Shown here piece by piece: positions 21,377 through 32,733 of a stretch of DNA of 64,000 nucleotides (position 1 is the stretch's first letter; each line of letters begins with the position of its first letter). Source of the stretch: Leucaena leucocephala. Its lineage: Eukaryota; Streptophyta; Magnoliopsida; Fabales; Fabaceae. The stretch is from the NCBI GenBank assembly GCA_037074615.1, contig CM073537.1, forward strand, positions 20,975,989 to 21,039,988, given 5' to 3'. The notes under the pieces were generated by a model. That model searched no databases and was not told the DNA's origin. It saw nothing but the letters and a program-made list of their open reading frames with translations. A program made the position numbers and the translations under genes.

Positions 21377-23920
21377 GGAAGATGTAAGTGAAATGTTTTT
21401 ACATATGATAAATGTTTTATTGTTATTGTAATATTTTTTTATTTTAAATATAAGATATTATTTATAATATAATTTATATTATAAATAAAAAAATTATATT
21501 TATGGCCCGAGCAAGTATATTCTATATAAAGTAGCTTATTATTTTATTTTATTTACTTTCATAACACTAGATATTCAGGGATAAAAATGAGTTATATGAA
21601 GTTGAAGCTTAGAATATGTCGACGAGTCAATTAATAAAATAGTACCGCAATTTTAGAGTGTTTTATTTAAGACCATGACGAACAATTAGACAAAGGTTTT
21701 TTTTTATATTTCAGTTAAACTTTTCGGGTATTTTGAAAGATTTAAGATCAAGGTTATGTTGGAATTAAGGATGCAATAAAACTCACAGACTTGTAAAAAC
21801 TTTCCTTCTTATTCTGGTAAGTTCTCAACTCCATGTATTATTAGCCCTAGTACTAGCAACGTGATGAAGATTTGTTTTCAATAAATAGAGACAAACCAGC
21901 CTATAGATTACAAGTTAAAAAGTTAACAAAGAAGTTAATATTATATAAATCATCAATATCGTATTTTTATATTGCACACTCTTTTGCACTCTACACAGAC
22001 CACATTAAAGACAGGTTAACTTTTAATAAAAAAAAACGAGTACATTCTCAGTACATGGTAAAAGAACTAATAAAAACATCCAAGAGTCTCCCAAAAAGTG
22101 GAAGAAGTAGTATAAGTTATTCACGATTGGGCCTCACCGTTCATTTTTAGTGTTCTATTGGGCCTTTTAGTTAGTCCCCACACTGTGAAGAACAACAGTT
22201 TCAACGGTGAGCCCAGGCCCGAATCCAAACAGAACACCCCATTCAAGCCCTTCACCGGAGGTCTTTAGCCCATCTTCTGCAGACTTCCTCCTCATTTCGT
22301 CCAAAATGAACAACACGCAAGCACTCGACATGTTCCCATACTCACTCAGCACGTGCCTTGTGGCCCTCATCTTCTCTGGCTTCAAGCTCAGCTTCGCCTC
22401 TACCTGGTCAAGAATCGCAGGCCCTCCTGGGTGAGCAATCCAGAAGATGGAGTTGTAATCAGATATCCCCAGTGGCTGGAACGCTTCCACCAATGCCTTC
22501 TCTATGTTCTTCGAGATCAGCCCCGGAACGTCCTTGAGTAGATGGAAGGTGAGGCCAACCTCGCGGAGGTGTCCGTCAATGGCTCCTTCACTGTCCGGTA
22601 AAATGGTCTGAGCCGTCCACACAAGCTCAAACAGAGGCTTCTCCACAGGGAGGGGGTCAGAGCCGACAATGACGGCGGCCGCACCGTCTCCGAAGAGGGC
22701 TTGGCCCACGAGGCTGTCCAGGTGGGTGTCGCTGGGTCCACGGAAGGTGACGGCTGTGATCTCGGAGCAGACGACGAGGACGCGAGCTCCTTTGTTGTTT
22801 TCGGCCAGGTCCTTGGCGAGGCGGAGGACCGTGCCGCCGGCGAAGCAGCCCTGCTGGTACATCATGTAACGCTTGACGGAGGGGCGGAGGCCGAGGAGCT
22901 TGGTGAGCTGGTAGTCGGCGCCGGGCATGTCGACGCCGCTGGTGGTGCAGAAGATGAGGTGAGTGATCTTAGACTTGGGCTGGCCCCACTCCTTGATGGC
23001 TTTGGTGGCGGCCTCTTTGCCGAGCTTGGGGACTTCCACGACCACCATGTCTTGCCTTGCATCCAAAGAAGGCGCCATATACTCGCATACGTTTGGGTTC
23101 TCTTTCAAGATTTCCTCAGTCAAGTGCATGTATCTCTTCTTGATCATTGACTTTTCGCCTGAAATTGGGTTTCAATGATACGTCAGTTCAATCATATTTG
23201 TCAAATATTTTATTAGACTAACTCGATTTGTAAATCTGTTTGGTATAATCAACAGTTTCACCTCATAAATATTTGCATTCTCTTGAAAATTTTGATTAAT
23301 TTCCAACACCAAAGCATTTAACGACTTTCGTCTGAAGCAAAACTTGGGGTCAAACATTCTGGATTAAGATTTCGATTCTTTTATCTCGGAAGCTCAAACC
23401 ACTTCCGTTACCTTCTAAATAACCGTTATTCCTAATCAATACTTATGTTATATGGAACATTTTTAACATAAATAAAATATAACCAAATAATAAAGCCAGA
23501 CATCTATGAATTATGATTCAATCATTCAACAAAGCCTTGTTCCGAAGAGGGTGGTGACTAATAATATATATAGCGTGTTGAAATAGTCTTATGCTGGTTC
23601 GTTTTATTAATAAGTCAACTCCCCGGCCGTATTACATATATAATAAACTTTTCAGGAACTAAACAAAGGTAAAACCATACACATGACAGAACAGAAATTA
23701 CCACACCCAGAAAGAAGAATAAAGGAAGGAAAAGAGACATACACATGCGCTTGAATTTCTCCTTGAGCTCGGTCTTGTGCTCGCTTTTAGTGATTCTGAA
23801 GTAGTAATCAGGGTATGTACTCTGATCAACACAGTTCGGTGGAGTGGCCGTTCCGATGGCCATCACGGTGGCCGGCCCTTCTGCTCTCTGGGCATTGCGG
23901 ATCTCATCAACGCTCACCAT
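21377..23920 (-). repeat. Left arm of the CHS inverted duplication
   Basis: On the minus strand this segment matches 30200-32733 on the plus strand: CHS exon 1, the ~580-nt intron, exon 2 and about 780 nt of 3' flank. Similarity starts at the CHS start codon and ends at the stretch GGAAGATGTAAGTG. The arms are about 6.3 kb apart and contain several small indels, mainly in the intron and flank. Confidence 0.9.
22167..23920 (-). CDS. CHS: Chalcone synthase CHS-A, 389 aa
   Basis: Two exons, 23920-23743 and 23158-22167, are split by a 584-nt intron inside the Cys60 codon, the conserved CHS intron position. The enzyme condenses p-coumaroyl-CoA with three malonyl-CoA to naringenin chalcone, the first committed step of flavonoid synthesis. 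Visible active-site residues are C164 (YQQGCFAGG), F215 (ALFGDG), F264 (GLTFHLL), H302 (IAHPGGP) and N335 (YGNMSS). After position 215 these sit one below the alfalfa numbering because of a one-residue deletion near DPLPVEKP. The C-terminal signature GVLFGFGPG is present. The protein differs from CHS-C at only one residue (Ser for Thr just before GEGLEWG). The gene is intact; the promoter lies at 24.11-24.27 kb. Another type III polyketide synthase is unlikely given the full CHS residue set. Confidence 0.96.
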
Positions 23921-24140
23921 TTTCTCCTGTTCTAAGTTTACCTCTGTAATGAAATATCTGGTAGGTAGCAATCTGTTTGTAGGGCAAAATAACCTACCCC
24001 ACAGATCAAGCGAAGAAGAATGTGTAAGTATGAATTAATGAGAGTGGTATCTCACTAAAGCTTTGTGAAGTAGAGAGAGTAGAGGATATGAGAGGACTAA
24101 AAGGTTGTGTTGTGGGAAATGGTAGGAAGGTGGGTTTTTT

Positions 24141-24263
24141 TTATATACAGTTTGCGAGGAAGTTGATGAGGAGAGGGGTAGATGAACGTCACGTGCCTCA
24201 CTAAACTCTTTCATAGAGACGAACTTTCAAGCCACTACCCCACGTGACACAAGAGGTTGGTAG
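24141..24263 (-). promoter_or_regulatory. CHS-A promoter: TATA box, two G-boxes, MYB element
   Basis: On the minus strand, upstream of CHS-A, a TATA box (TATATAA) is at 24141-24147. Two CACGTG G-boxes are at 24190-24195 and 24241-24246, and a CTACCAACC H-box/MYB-type element is at 24255-24263. ACGT elements paired with MYB sites form the light-response unit of well-studied CHS promoters. Function here is inferred from that knowledge. Confidence 0.7.
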
Positions 24264-24299
24264 CACCACCACTTCCACTTGGTGTTACTTCTTTGACTT

Positions 24300-25880
24300 G
24301 AGTTTTCCTTCCCCGAAATAAAATTAATTAATCAAGTTTTCATTTTTTTAAGTATTTCATATTCTTATCATCGAATAATATAATTATTTAACAATAACAT
24401 AAAAATCGAACAATGGACCCACCTAGATATTTTAAATGAAATTTTTTGCAATAATTATTTTTTATTCAAAGAAGCTAAATAAGAATAAGACAAATGTAAA
24501 TGCAAGTCTATTACTTTTAACTTTTGAATCACTACGAAGTTCTGGCCCCAAAAAAAATACAAGGAGGTGGGTATAGTTTTTTTTGTGGACTAGATGGAGC
24601 TACATATATATGTATAGTTATATATATATTCAACCAATTCTTTGTATTAATTATATTAATAGTGCGCTGGTAGGTGGATGATTGAATTGTCAACTTGTCA
24701 AGATTGTATTTGCTCTCGTATTTCTGATATTTAAAATGATATATTCGTCCCCTATTGATATTTGATGGGTCAGAGCTAAAATTATTGATGCGTGGAAGCA
24801 TTACAAGAAAGAAATTAATATTATGAACTTAATTATGATGGAATATTTGAGCTGGTATACGTGGTAATTTAAACAAAAGGGTACGGTGTGCTCATGGCCT
24901 CATGGGGATATAGTTATATGTTTTTTTTTTCTTGTTTTAATTAAAAAAGATTGCGTAATATGATTAAAGAGGAATTCGTCGTAATACACAGTGCCTTATT
25001 CACATTCGATTATTAATATAGTACTAAGCATTATTTAAATATTAATTAGTGTTAGTAGAAACTGCAAATGACCATTACAAAATTCGTTCCCGCTGGGGTC
25101 ATTGCGTGTGTTAGATCAAATATGATGCTTCCTAGAATATCCGATTGATTTAAATTTCTTATGATGTACTTAAAATTGATATTAATTAGAGTGCTGCCAC
25201 GAGTATAAGCTAAAGTATTATCAAAGGCTTTTCTTCCTGGCTTAAAAATGCCTTTCTTTATATTAATCTGTTTCGGTCGTATTATAATGGCTTCGATCTT
25301 ATCTCTAGTCTGACATATATATATATATATATATATATATGCAACGTATTCATTTTGCATGCTTCAAAAAGTAACTTTATTTTCAAATAAGTAATTGTTT
25401 TTTCTGTTCCCTTTAGAGGACTTTGGCTACAAGCTAATCGTGTATTAAGCTTTGGGCCGGGTACTTTGAACAATGATAGATATAAATACGTTCACATCAA
25501 GCACAACTCGATCATGAACTTATTAAGTAAGAATATTACTGGCACATGAGTTCTTATATTTTAATTGTTTCAGCTAACAATCGAAAATGCGCTCGAACTT
25601 ACACTTGGATCGATCTTTGATATGATCAGTTCTCATAATCCCATATTTTAACGTACTTAGTCGTTAATTATAATGAAGTACTTAGTCGTTAATAATAATG
25701 AAGTATTCTTAAATCGCTTTGATCCGGTACGAGACAAACGCCGGGCAGCCAAAACGGAAAACAGTATTGTTTGTGTAGTTCACTATTGATCGTTATTTTG
25801 ACTAAATCTGCATTAATCTATTTGCTCGTCTTGCATCATCAATTATTCTACAGTCTTCAGACCACTTGCACATTCTACAT
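24300..25880. other. AT-rich spacer between divergent CHS-A and CHS-B promoters
   Basis: No gene seen. The sequence is AT-rich with short TA-rich runs and one TA microsatellite. It is the middle of a 2.3-kb head-to-head interval between two CHS start codons. Confidence 0.6.
25315..25340. repeat. (AT)n microsatellite
   Basis: An uninterrupted AT run of about 26 nt lies in the CHS-A/CHS-B spacer. Confidence 0.9.
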
Positions 25881-25884
25881 ATGA

Positions 25885-26091
25885 CCCACCAACCCACCCA
25901 TTTCGGTCCAAAAGTCTAACTCTCCACCTCATTCAAACATTACTCGTAATATTCAGCCCTCAGTTTAGCTGACTTTGACCCGTTAAAAACTCAAGTACTC
26001 CTATTTTCCACCAACTCCCGCATCGTCACCAGCCTGCCACTTCCACAGCATTTCATGCTGGTAAAGCACGTGCTCAAAAACTTATATATAA
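25885..26091 (+). promoter_or_regulatory. CHS-B promoter: MYB elements, G-box, TATA box
   Basis: Upstream of CHS-B an ACCAACC-containing MYB/H-box-like stretch begins at 25885 and a CCACCAACTCC stretch lies near 26008. A G-box (GCACGTGC) is at 26066-26073 and a TATATATAA box at about 26083-26091. The order MYB site, G-box, TATA is typical of CHS genes. The last ~140 nt before the ATG are closely matched by the leader of psi-CHS3 at 36 kb. Confidence 0.7.
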
Positions 26092-26218
26092 GGGATGGAT
26101 CCAATCCCATCTTCGCTCAACAAGTTCATAACACATATCATACATACTTAATTTGTTCCTCAAAATATTCTATTTCCCTTCAGATCTCTTCTTGTTCAGA
26201 GAAGAAACAAAGGAAAAC

Positions 26219-27516
26219 ATGGTGAGTGTTGATGAGATCCGCAAGGCTCAGAGAGCAGAAGGGCCAGCCACTGTTATGGCCATAGGAACAGCTACTCCAC
26301 CAAACTGTGTTGATCAAAGTACCTATCCTGATTACTACTTCAGAATTACTAACAGCGAGGACAAGACTCAGCTCAAAGAAAAGTTCAAGAGAATGTGTAA
26401 GTCTTCTTCATTACGCATTTTGTTAAATCTTACCTTATACACCCAGATTTGTAAAACGAGCGTGTTTGTAAATATTTGCCATATATGAGATGGAACTAAC
26501 GTATCCTTGCATCCTCATATATTTCAGGCGAAAAGTCAATGATCAAGAAGAGATACATGCACTTGACTGAGGAAATCTTGAAAGAGAACCCTAACATATG
26601 TGAGTATATGGCGCCTTCTTTGGATGCAAGGCAAGACATGGTGGTCGTGGAAGTCCCCAAGCTCGGCAAAGAGGCTGCCACCAAAGCCATCAAGGAGTGG
26701 GGCCAGCCCAAGTCTAAGATCACTCACCTCATCTTCTGCACCACCAGCGGCGTCGACATGCCCGGGGCCGACTACCAGCTCACCAAACTCCTCGGCCTCC
26801 GCCCCTCCGTCAAGCGTTACATGATGTACCAGCAGGGCTGCTTCGCCGGCGGCACGGTCCTCCGCCTCGCCAAGGACCTGGCCGAAAACAACAAAGGAGC
26901 TCGCGTCCTCGTCGTCTGCTCCGAGATCACAGCCGTCACCTTCCGTGGACCCAGCGACACCCACCTGGACAGCCTCGTGGGCCAAGCCCTCTTCGGAGAC
27001 GGTGCGGCCGCCGTCATTGTCGGCTCTGACCCCCTCCCTGTGGAGAAGCCTCTGTTTGAGCTTGTGTGGACGGCTCAGACCATTTTACCGGACAGTGAAG
27101 GAGCCATTGACGGACACCTCCGCGAGGTTGGCCTCACCTTCCATCTGCTCAAGGACGTTCCGGGGCTGATCTCGAAGAACATAGGGAAGGCATTGGTGGA
27201 AGCTTTCCAGCCACTGGGGATCTCTGATTACAACTCCATCTTCTGGATTGCTCACCCAGGTGGACCTGCGATTCTTGACCAGGTTGAGGCTAAGTTGGAG
27301 TTGAAGCCAGAGAAGATGAGGGCCACAAGGCACGTGCTGAGTGAGTATGGGAACATGTCGAGTGCTTGCGTGTTGTTCATTTTGGACGAAATGAGGAGGA
27401 AGTCTGCAGAAGATGGGCTCAAGACCACCGGTGAAGGACTTGAATGGGGTGTGTTGTTTGGATTTGGTCCTGGACTTACTGTTGAAACCGTGGTTCTGCG
27501 TAGCATATCCGTCTGA
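26219..27516 (+). CDS. CHS: Chalcone synthase CHS-B, 388 aa
   Basis: Exons 26219-26396 and 26528-27516 are separated by a short 131-nt intron in the Cys60 codon. All catalytic residues of a chalcone synthase are present (C164, F215, F264, H302, N335), as is GVLFGFGPG near the end. The role is the same as for CHS-A. Exon 1 differs from CHS-A/C at several residues (for example RKAQ and TNSEDKTQ) and the intron is unrelated in length. The middle of exon 2 is nearly identical to CHS-A/C at DNA level and very GC-rich, which suggests gene conversion. The C-terminus ends VVLRSISV, unlike VVLHSVGTN in CHS-A/C. The gene looks intact and expressed from its own promoter. Confidence 0.96.
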
Positions 27517-28639
27517 TCAAACCTTAAGAGCATTCTATTCCATTATGTTTCACTTATTCTTGAGAAAAAATTGTTTGTGCACCATATATGATCATGTACG
27601 TGTGGGTTTTAATTATTTCTTCTTGTGTTATTGACGTTAATACATGGCCGTCATACAATTGATATATAGAATATGTTTTATTAGTTTAATAAGTGTGTGT
27701 GTTTGTCTCTGCCAGTTTGTATGGGATCTAACGCACTAACTTTATGTTGAGACATAAAATAAGATTTGATACACCGTACCCGCCAGCTTTGACATTGTCA
27801 TTAATCAAGTTTAATGGTCACGATATTTTTTTTGACCAGATAATCAGCAAGTGTTGGATATATTTATTGCCATCATATAAAAAAAGTTGTTAGCTAAATT
27901 TGCACTCTTTAATTTCTTGGTGATTGCCGTCTAATAACTTTTAAATATATATAGTCTTTAAAAAGTTTGTAGCGCTTATCCATAACAATCTTATATTAAT
28001 TACATCTTTTATACGAAACTCACAAGAACTACCCCCAGTGAGACCACTCGGCTTCATTAATTATAATACAAATTATAAATTCTTATAGTCAAAACTGATC
28101 ATATGTAACACGTTATTATATTGCAGCTCTCTACATGTTCAAACCACATCACCAAGCTAGCTACATATGATTATATTATAGACAAAAACAGGGTTAATAA
28201 TCAGAGCAGTAGTTTCTTACTTTCTTTAAATAATTATCTTAAGTTATAAAATTGAATTAGATGCGTCCCCGGAAGGAACCTTTTGCGTGATTGCTTCGTC
28301 AGCTAACATGGATCTTCAGCTGTCTGTTGAAATTTCAAAAGTAGTTGAGTGTTCAATAAATTTTAATTTCTTGTTTTTAGTTTTTGTTGTTTTATAATAT
28401 TCTCTTTATTATATCAAACACGAAACATCACTCTTCATAATAATATCGTATTTGAATTGTCCCCTAATTTTTTGGTTAAGATATTTACAAATTTTAAATC
28501 TACATACAGCCCTTATTTATAAACTATGAAAAGTACATTAGAGAATACTCCATGCATTTATTTTCTTTCATTTCTTTCTTTCTTTTTTTGCTATTTTAAT
28601 TTTAAACATTAAAGAAATACAAATAAATAAAAAAGGGTA
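27517..28639. other. CHS-B 3' flank and spacer
   Basis: The first ~200 bases are probably CHS-B 3' untranslated sequence. The rest is AT-rich with no coding or RNA signal that I can support. Confidence 0.5.
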
Positions 28640-29222
28640 AAGGTGCAAAACACCCGACTAATTTTAGAAATATAATTAACACCTTAAAATATTTAAAAGT
28701 ATAATTATTACCTCAAACTAATTTTGAAGGTACAATTAACATTCTAAAATATTTAAATTATTGCAATTTTGCTCTTTCAATAATAAAAACATAAATTTTT
28801 GTTTGATACTTGCCACATAAACTTTTTATTTTACCATTTTATTATTTAAAAGGCTACATGTATAATATTATTTTAATAAATTACACTAAATAAATTATAG
28901 AATTTCTCAATCTTCACATATGAATTTTATACAATGTCAATTTTAGAGTTTATTCAGTATTTTTTTTAAACAATACGACACATGCGATATTTTTAATAAT
29001 AATATATTAAAATAAAAAGCTTACGTGACATAGATTGGATAAAAAATAGTGATTCTATTAATGGAAGGTCAGAATTATATCAATTCAAATATTTTAGAGT
29101 GTTGATCGCACTTTTAAAATTATTTTGGGGTGTGGTTAAATATTTTAGAGTGTTAATTGTTCTTATAAAATTAGTTTAGGGTATTAGATGTACCTATTTT
29201 ACGGAAAAAAAATTAAAGGTAA
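28640..29222. mobile_element. Foldback / MULE-like MITE with ~210-bp inverted ends
   Basis: The ends (about 28645-28870 and 28985-29210) are inverted repeats of one another at roughly 70 percent by eye. Inside each end is a ~75-bp direct sub-repeat built on ACTAATTTT ... ATTAACAC ... AAATATTTAA. The middle has no coding capacity. A short direct repeat (GGTAAAGGT) occurs just outside both ends and could be a 9-bp target duplication, which would fit a Mutator-like element. The exact borders are approximate. Confidence 0.6.
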
Positions 29223-30038
29223 AGGTACTTTTTAATTCAAAAACAAAAAAATTCACCCATACATGTCGTCAATTATACTCACTCTCTTGTTAATAGTTAA
29301 CGAATTATTAATATTGACCGTTAGTCCAAGAATAACATTAATTACAATAATTTTAACATTTAAGAAGTGACATTTTTCTAACAAATAGTTTACTTGTATA
29401 GTAATCAAAAGAACACGTAATCAAGGATATTTCTAAATATATAGTGTTTGTGCGGTATTTGAATAACCACGTAACTAATTAAACAGATCTGCCGTTTTGT
29501 TAGGCCACGTAACATGCCATGTTCATTTATTTCCTGCTGGGAACAAGATGCTTGGACCCATTTATACATATTCACATACACATGCGCATGCACATGTATA
29601 TATATAATAACATTTTATAAAAAAAATACATTATTGATCAACCATACGATTAGTTACATTAGAAGAAGTGAAAAAACCTGTTGTTACATAGATATTTTAA
29701 TAATGGAACGGGAACTCGTTGAATTGATATCACCAAAGTTTCGAGTAGTGGTAAGTTTGATGTCTCGTAAATTGTTAGTTAATTAACGCATCTTATTTTT
29801 TTAGGGAAAAATGAAGAAAAGATCAACTCTAGTAGTGGGTCAAAAGTTCAAATCAAAGCAATTAAAAATGATATAAAAAATGCCATGGTTGGCTGGGTTG
29901 GGTCATTAAAAATTGAAGTTGACTTGGCGTGAGAGAACGGAGTCCACAAAGAACGCCAATATTTTCCACCAAACTCCTAAACAAGTGGTGTTGCAACCTT
30001 ACCATTATTGTCATTATAATGTGAAGTTGGGTAAACAC
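29223..30038. other. Spacer upstream of CHS-C
   Basis: No gene seen. It contains an alternating purine-pyrimidine stretch (about 29571-29608, CACATGCGCATGCACATG followed by TA repeats). The last ~150 nt contain MYB-like CACCAAAC and GGTTGCAA-type sequences upstream of the CHS-C G-box. Confidence 0.5.
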
Positions 30039-30094
30039 CACGTGGTCTTCAGCTACCAATCTGAATCCATTCTTCTTCTGCCTCACCTATAAAA
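30039..30094 (+). promoter_or_regulatory. CHS-C promoter: G-box, MYB element, TATA box
   Basis: A G-box (CCACGTGG) is centred on 30039-30044, a CTACCAA MYB-type element is at 30052-30058 and a TATAAAA box is at 30088-30094. The leader before the ATG at 30200 is not alignable with that of CHS-A, although coding regions and introns match closely. Confidence 0.7.
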
Positions 30095-30199
30095 GCCCCC
30101 TCATCCTTCAACCTGTTCGCAAGCCCTTCTTCTCTCGCAATTTTCTGCAACTTCACATCAAACAAATCCCAATATCTGTAATTAATCTTGTTCATCAAA

Positions 30200-31947
30200 A
30201 TGGTGAGCGTTGATGAGATCCGCAATGCCCAGAGAGCAGAAGGGCCGGCCACCGTGATGGCCATCGGAACGGCCACTCCACCGAACTGTGTTGATCAGAG
30301 TACATACCCTGATTACTACTTCAGAATCACTAAAAGCGAGCACAAGACCGAGCTCAAGGAGAAATTCAAGCGCATGTGTATGTCTCTTTTCCTTCCTTTA
30401 TTCTTCTTTCTGGGTGTGGTAATTTCTGTTCTGTCATGTGTATGGTTTTACCTTTGTTTAGTTCCTGAAAAGTTTATTATATATGTAATACGGCCGGGGA
30501 GTTGACTTATTAATAAAACGAACCAGCATAAGACTATTTCAACACGCTATATATTTTTTTATTATTAGTGACCACCCTCTTCGGAACAAGGCTTTTCTGT
30601 TGAATGATTGAATCATAATTCATAGATGTCTGGCTTTATTATATTTATGTTAAAAATGTTCCATAACATAAGTATTGATTAGGAATAACAGTTATTTAGA
30701 AGGTAACAAAAGTGGTTTGAGCTTCCGAGATAAAAGAATCGAAATCTTAATCCAGAATGTTTGACCCCAAGTTTTGCTTCAGACGAAAGTCGTTAAATGC
30801 TTTGGTGTTGAAAATTAATCAAAATTTTCAAGAGAATGAAAATATTTATGAGGTGAAACTATTGATTATACCAAACGGATTTACAAATCGAGTTAGTCTA
30901 ATAAAATATTTGACAAATATGATTGAACTGACGTATCATTGAAACCCAATTTCAGGCGAAAAGTCAATGATCAAGAAGAGATACATGCACTTGACTGAGG
31001 AAATCTTGAAAGAGAACCCAAACGTATGCGAGTATATGGCTCCTTCATTGGATGCAAGGCAAGACATGGTGGTCGTGGAAGTCCCCAAGCTCGGCAAAGA
31101 GGCCGCCACCAAAGCCATCAAGGAGTGGGGCCAGCCCAAGTCTAAGATCACTCACCTCATCTTCTGCACCACCAGCGGCGTCGACATGCCCGGCGCCGAC
31201 TACCAGCTCACCAAGCTCCTCGGCCTCCGCCCCTCCGTCAAGCGTTACATGATGTACCAGCAGGGCTGCTTCGCCGGCGGCACGGTCCTCCGCCTCGCCA
31301 AGGACCTGGCCGAAAACAACAAAGGAGCTCGCGTCCTCGTCGTCTGCTCCGAGATCACCGCCGTCACCTTCCGTGGACCCAGCGACACCCACCTGGACAG
31401 CCTCGTGGGCCAAGCCCTATTCGGAGACGGTGCGGCCGCCGTCATTGTCGGCTCTGACCCCCTCCCTGTGGAGAAGCCTCTGTTTGAGCTTGTGTGGACG
31501 GCTCAGACCATTTTACCGGACAGTGAAGGAGCCATTGACGGACACCTCCGCGAGGTTGGCCTCACCTTCCATCTGCTCAAGGACGTTCCGGGGCTGATCT
31601 CGAAGAACATAGAGAAGGCATTGGTGGAAGCGTTCCAGCCACTGGGGATATCTGATTACAACTCCATCTTCTGGATTGCTCACCCAGGAGGGCCTGCCAT
31701 TCTTGACCAGGTAGAGGCGAAGCTGAGCTTGAAGCCAGAGAAGATGAGGGCCACAAGGCACGTGCTGAGTGAGTATGGGAACATGTCGAGTGCTTGCGTG
31801 TTGTTCATTTTGGACGAAATGAGGAGGAAGTCTGCAGAAGATGGGCTCAAGACCACCGGTGAAGGGCTTGAATGGGGTGTTCTGTTTGGATTCGGGCCTG
31901 GGCTCACCGTTGAAACTGTTGTTCTTCACAGTGTGGGTACTAACTAA
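30200..31947 (+). CDS. CHS: Chalcone synthase CHS-C, 389 aa
   Basis: Exons 30200-30377 and 30956-31947 are separated by a 578-nt intron in the Cys60 codon. All CHS catalytic residues (C164, F215, F264, H302, N335) and the GVLFGFGPG signature are present. The protein is identical to CHS-A except Thr for Ser before GEGLEWG. The introns also match over their length with a few indels, so the two are recent inverted duplicates or are kept alike by conversion. The role is chalcone formation for flavonoids. Its promoter differs from that of CHS-A, so the two may be expressed in different tissues; that is inference. Confidence 0.96.
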
Positions 31948-32733
31948 AAGGCCCAATAGAACACTAAAAATGAACGGGGAGGCCCAATCGTGAATAACTT
32001 ATACGTCTTCTTCCACTTTTTGGGAGACTCTTGGATATTTTTATTAGTTCTTTTACCATGTGCTGAGAATGTACTCGTTTTTTTTATATTAAAAGTTAGC
32101 CTGTCTTTAATGTGGTCTGTGTAGAGTGCAAAAGAGTTTGCAATATAAAAATACGATATTGATGATTTATATAATATTAACTTCTTTGTTAACTTTTTAA
32201 CTTGTAATCTATAGGCTAGTTTGTCTCTATTTATTGAAAACAAATCTTCATCACGTTGCTAGTACTAGGGCTAATAATACATGGAGTTGAGAACTTACCA
32301 GAATAACAAGGCAAGTTTTTACAAGTCTTGCAGTTTTATTGCATCCTTAATTCCAACATAACCTTAATTTTAAATCTTTCAAAATACTCCAAAAAACTTA
32401 ACTGTAGTATTAAAAAGCCTCTGTCTAATTGTTCGTTATCTTCTTAGATAAAACACTATAAAATTGCAGTACTATTTTATTAATGGAGTTTATTGACATA
32501 TTATGAGCTTCAACTGCATATAATTCATTTTTGTTCCTGAATATCTAGTGTTCTGAAAGTAAATAAAATAAAATAAATTAAGCTACCTTATATAGAATAT
32601 ACCCTCCTGTACTAAATATAACATTTTTATTTATAGTACAAATTGCACGAGATCTTGTATCTAGGACAGGGAGAAGTATTATAGTAACAATAAAACATTT
32701 GCCATCTGTAAAAGTTTTTCACTTACATCTTCC
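30200..32733 (+). repeat. Right arm of the CHS inverted duplication
   Basis: This is the inverted partner of 21377-23920. It includes CHS-C and about 785 nt of 3' flank, and ends at TTCACTTACATCTTCC. There the sequence switches abruptly into the middle of exon 1 of another CHS copy (psi-CHS1). Confidence 0.9.

Noticed and set aside
22701..23150. Long open frames antisense or out of frame in CHS exon 2 (also at 26536-26985, 31045-31413, 36440-36889)
   Set aside because: They recur in every CHS copy only because the GC-rich coding frame lacks stops on the other strand. They are shadows, not genes.
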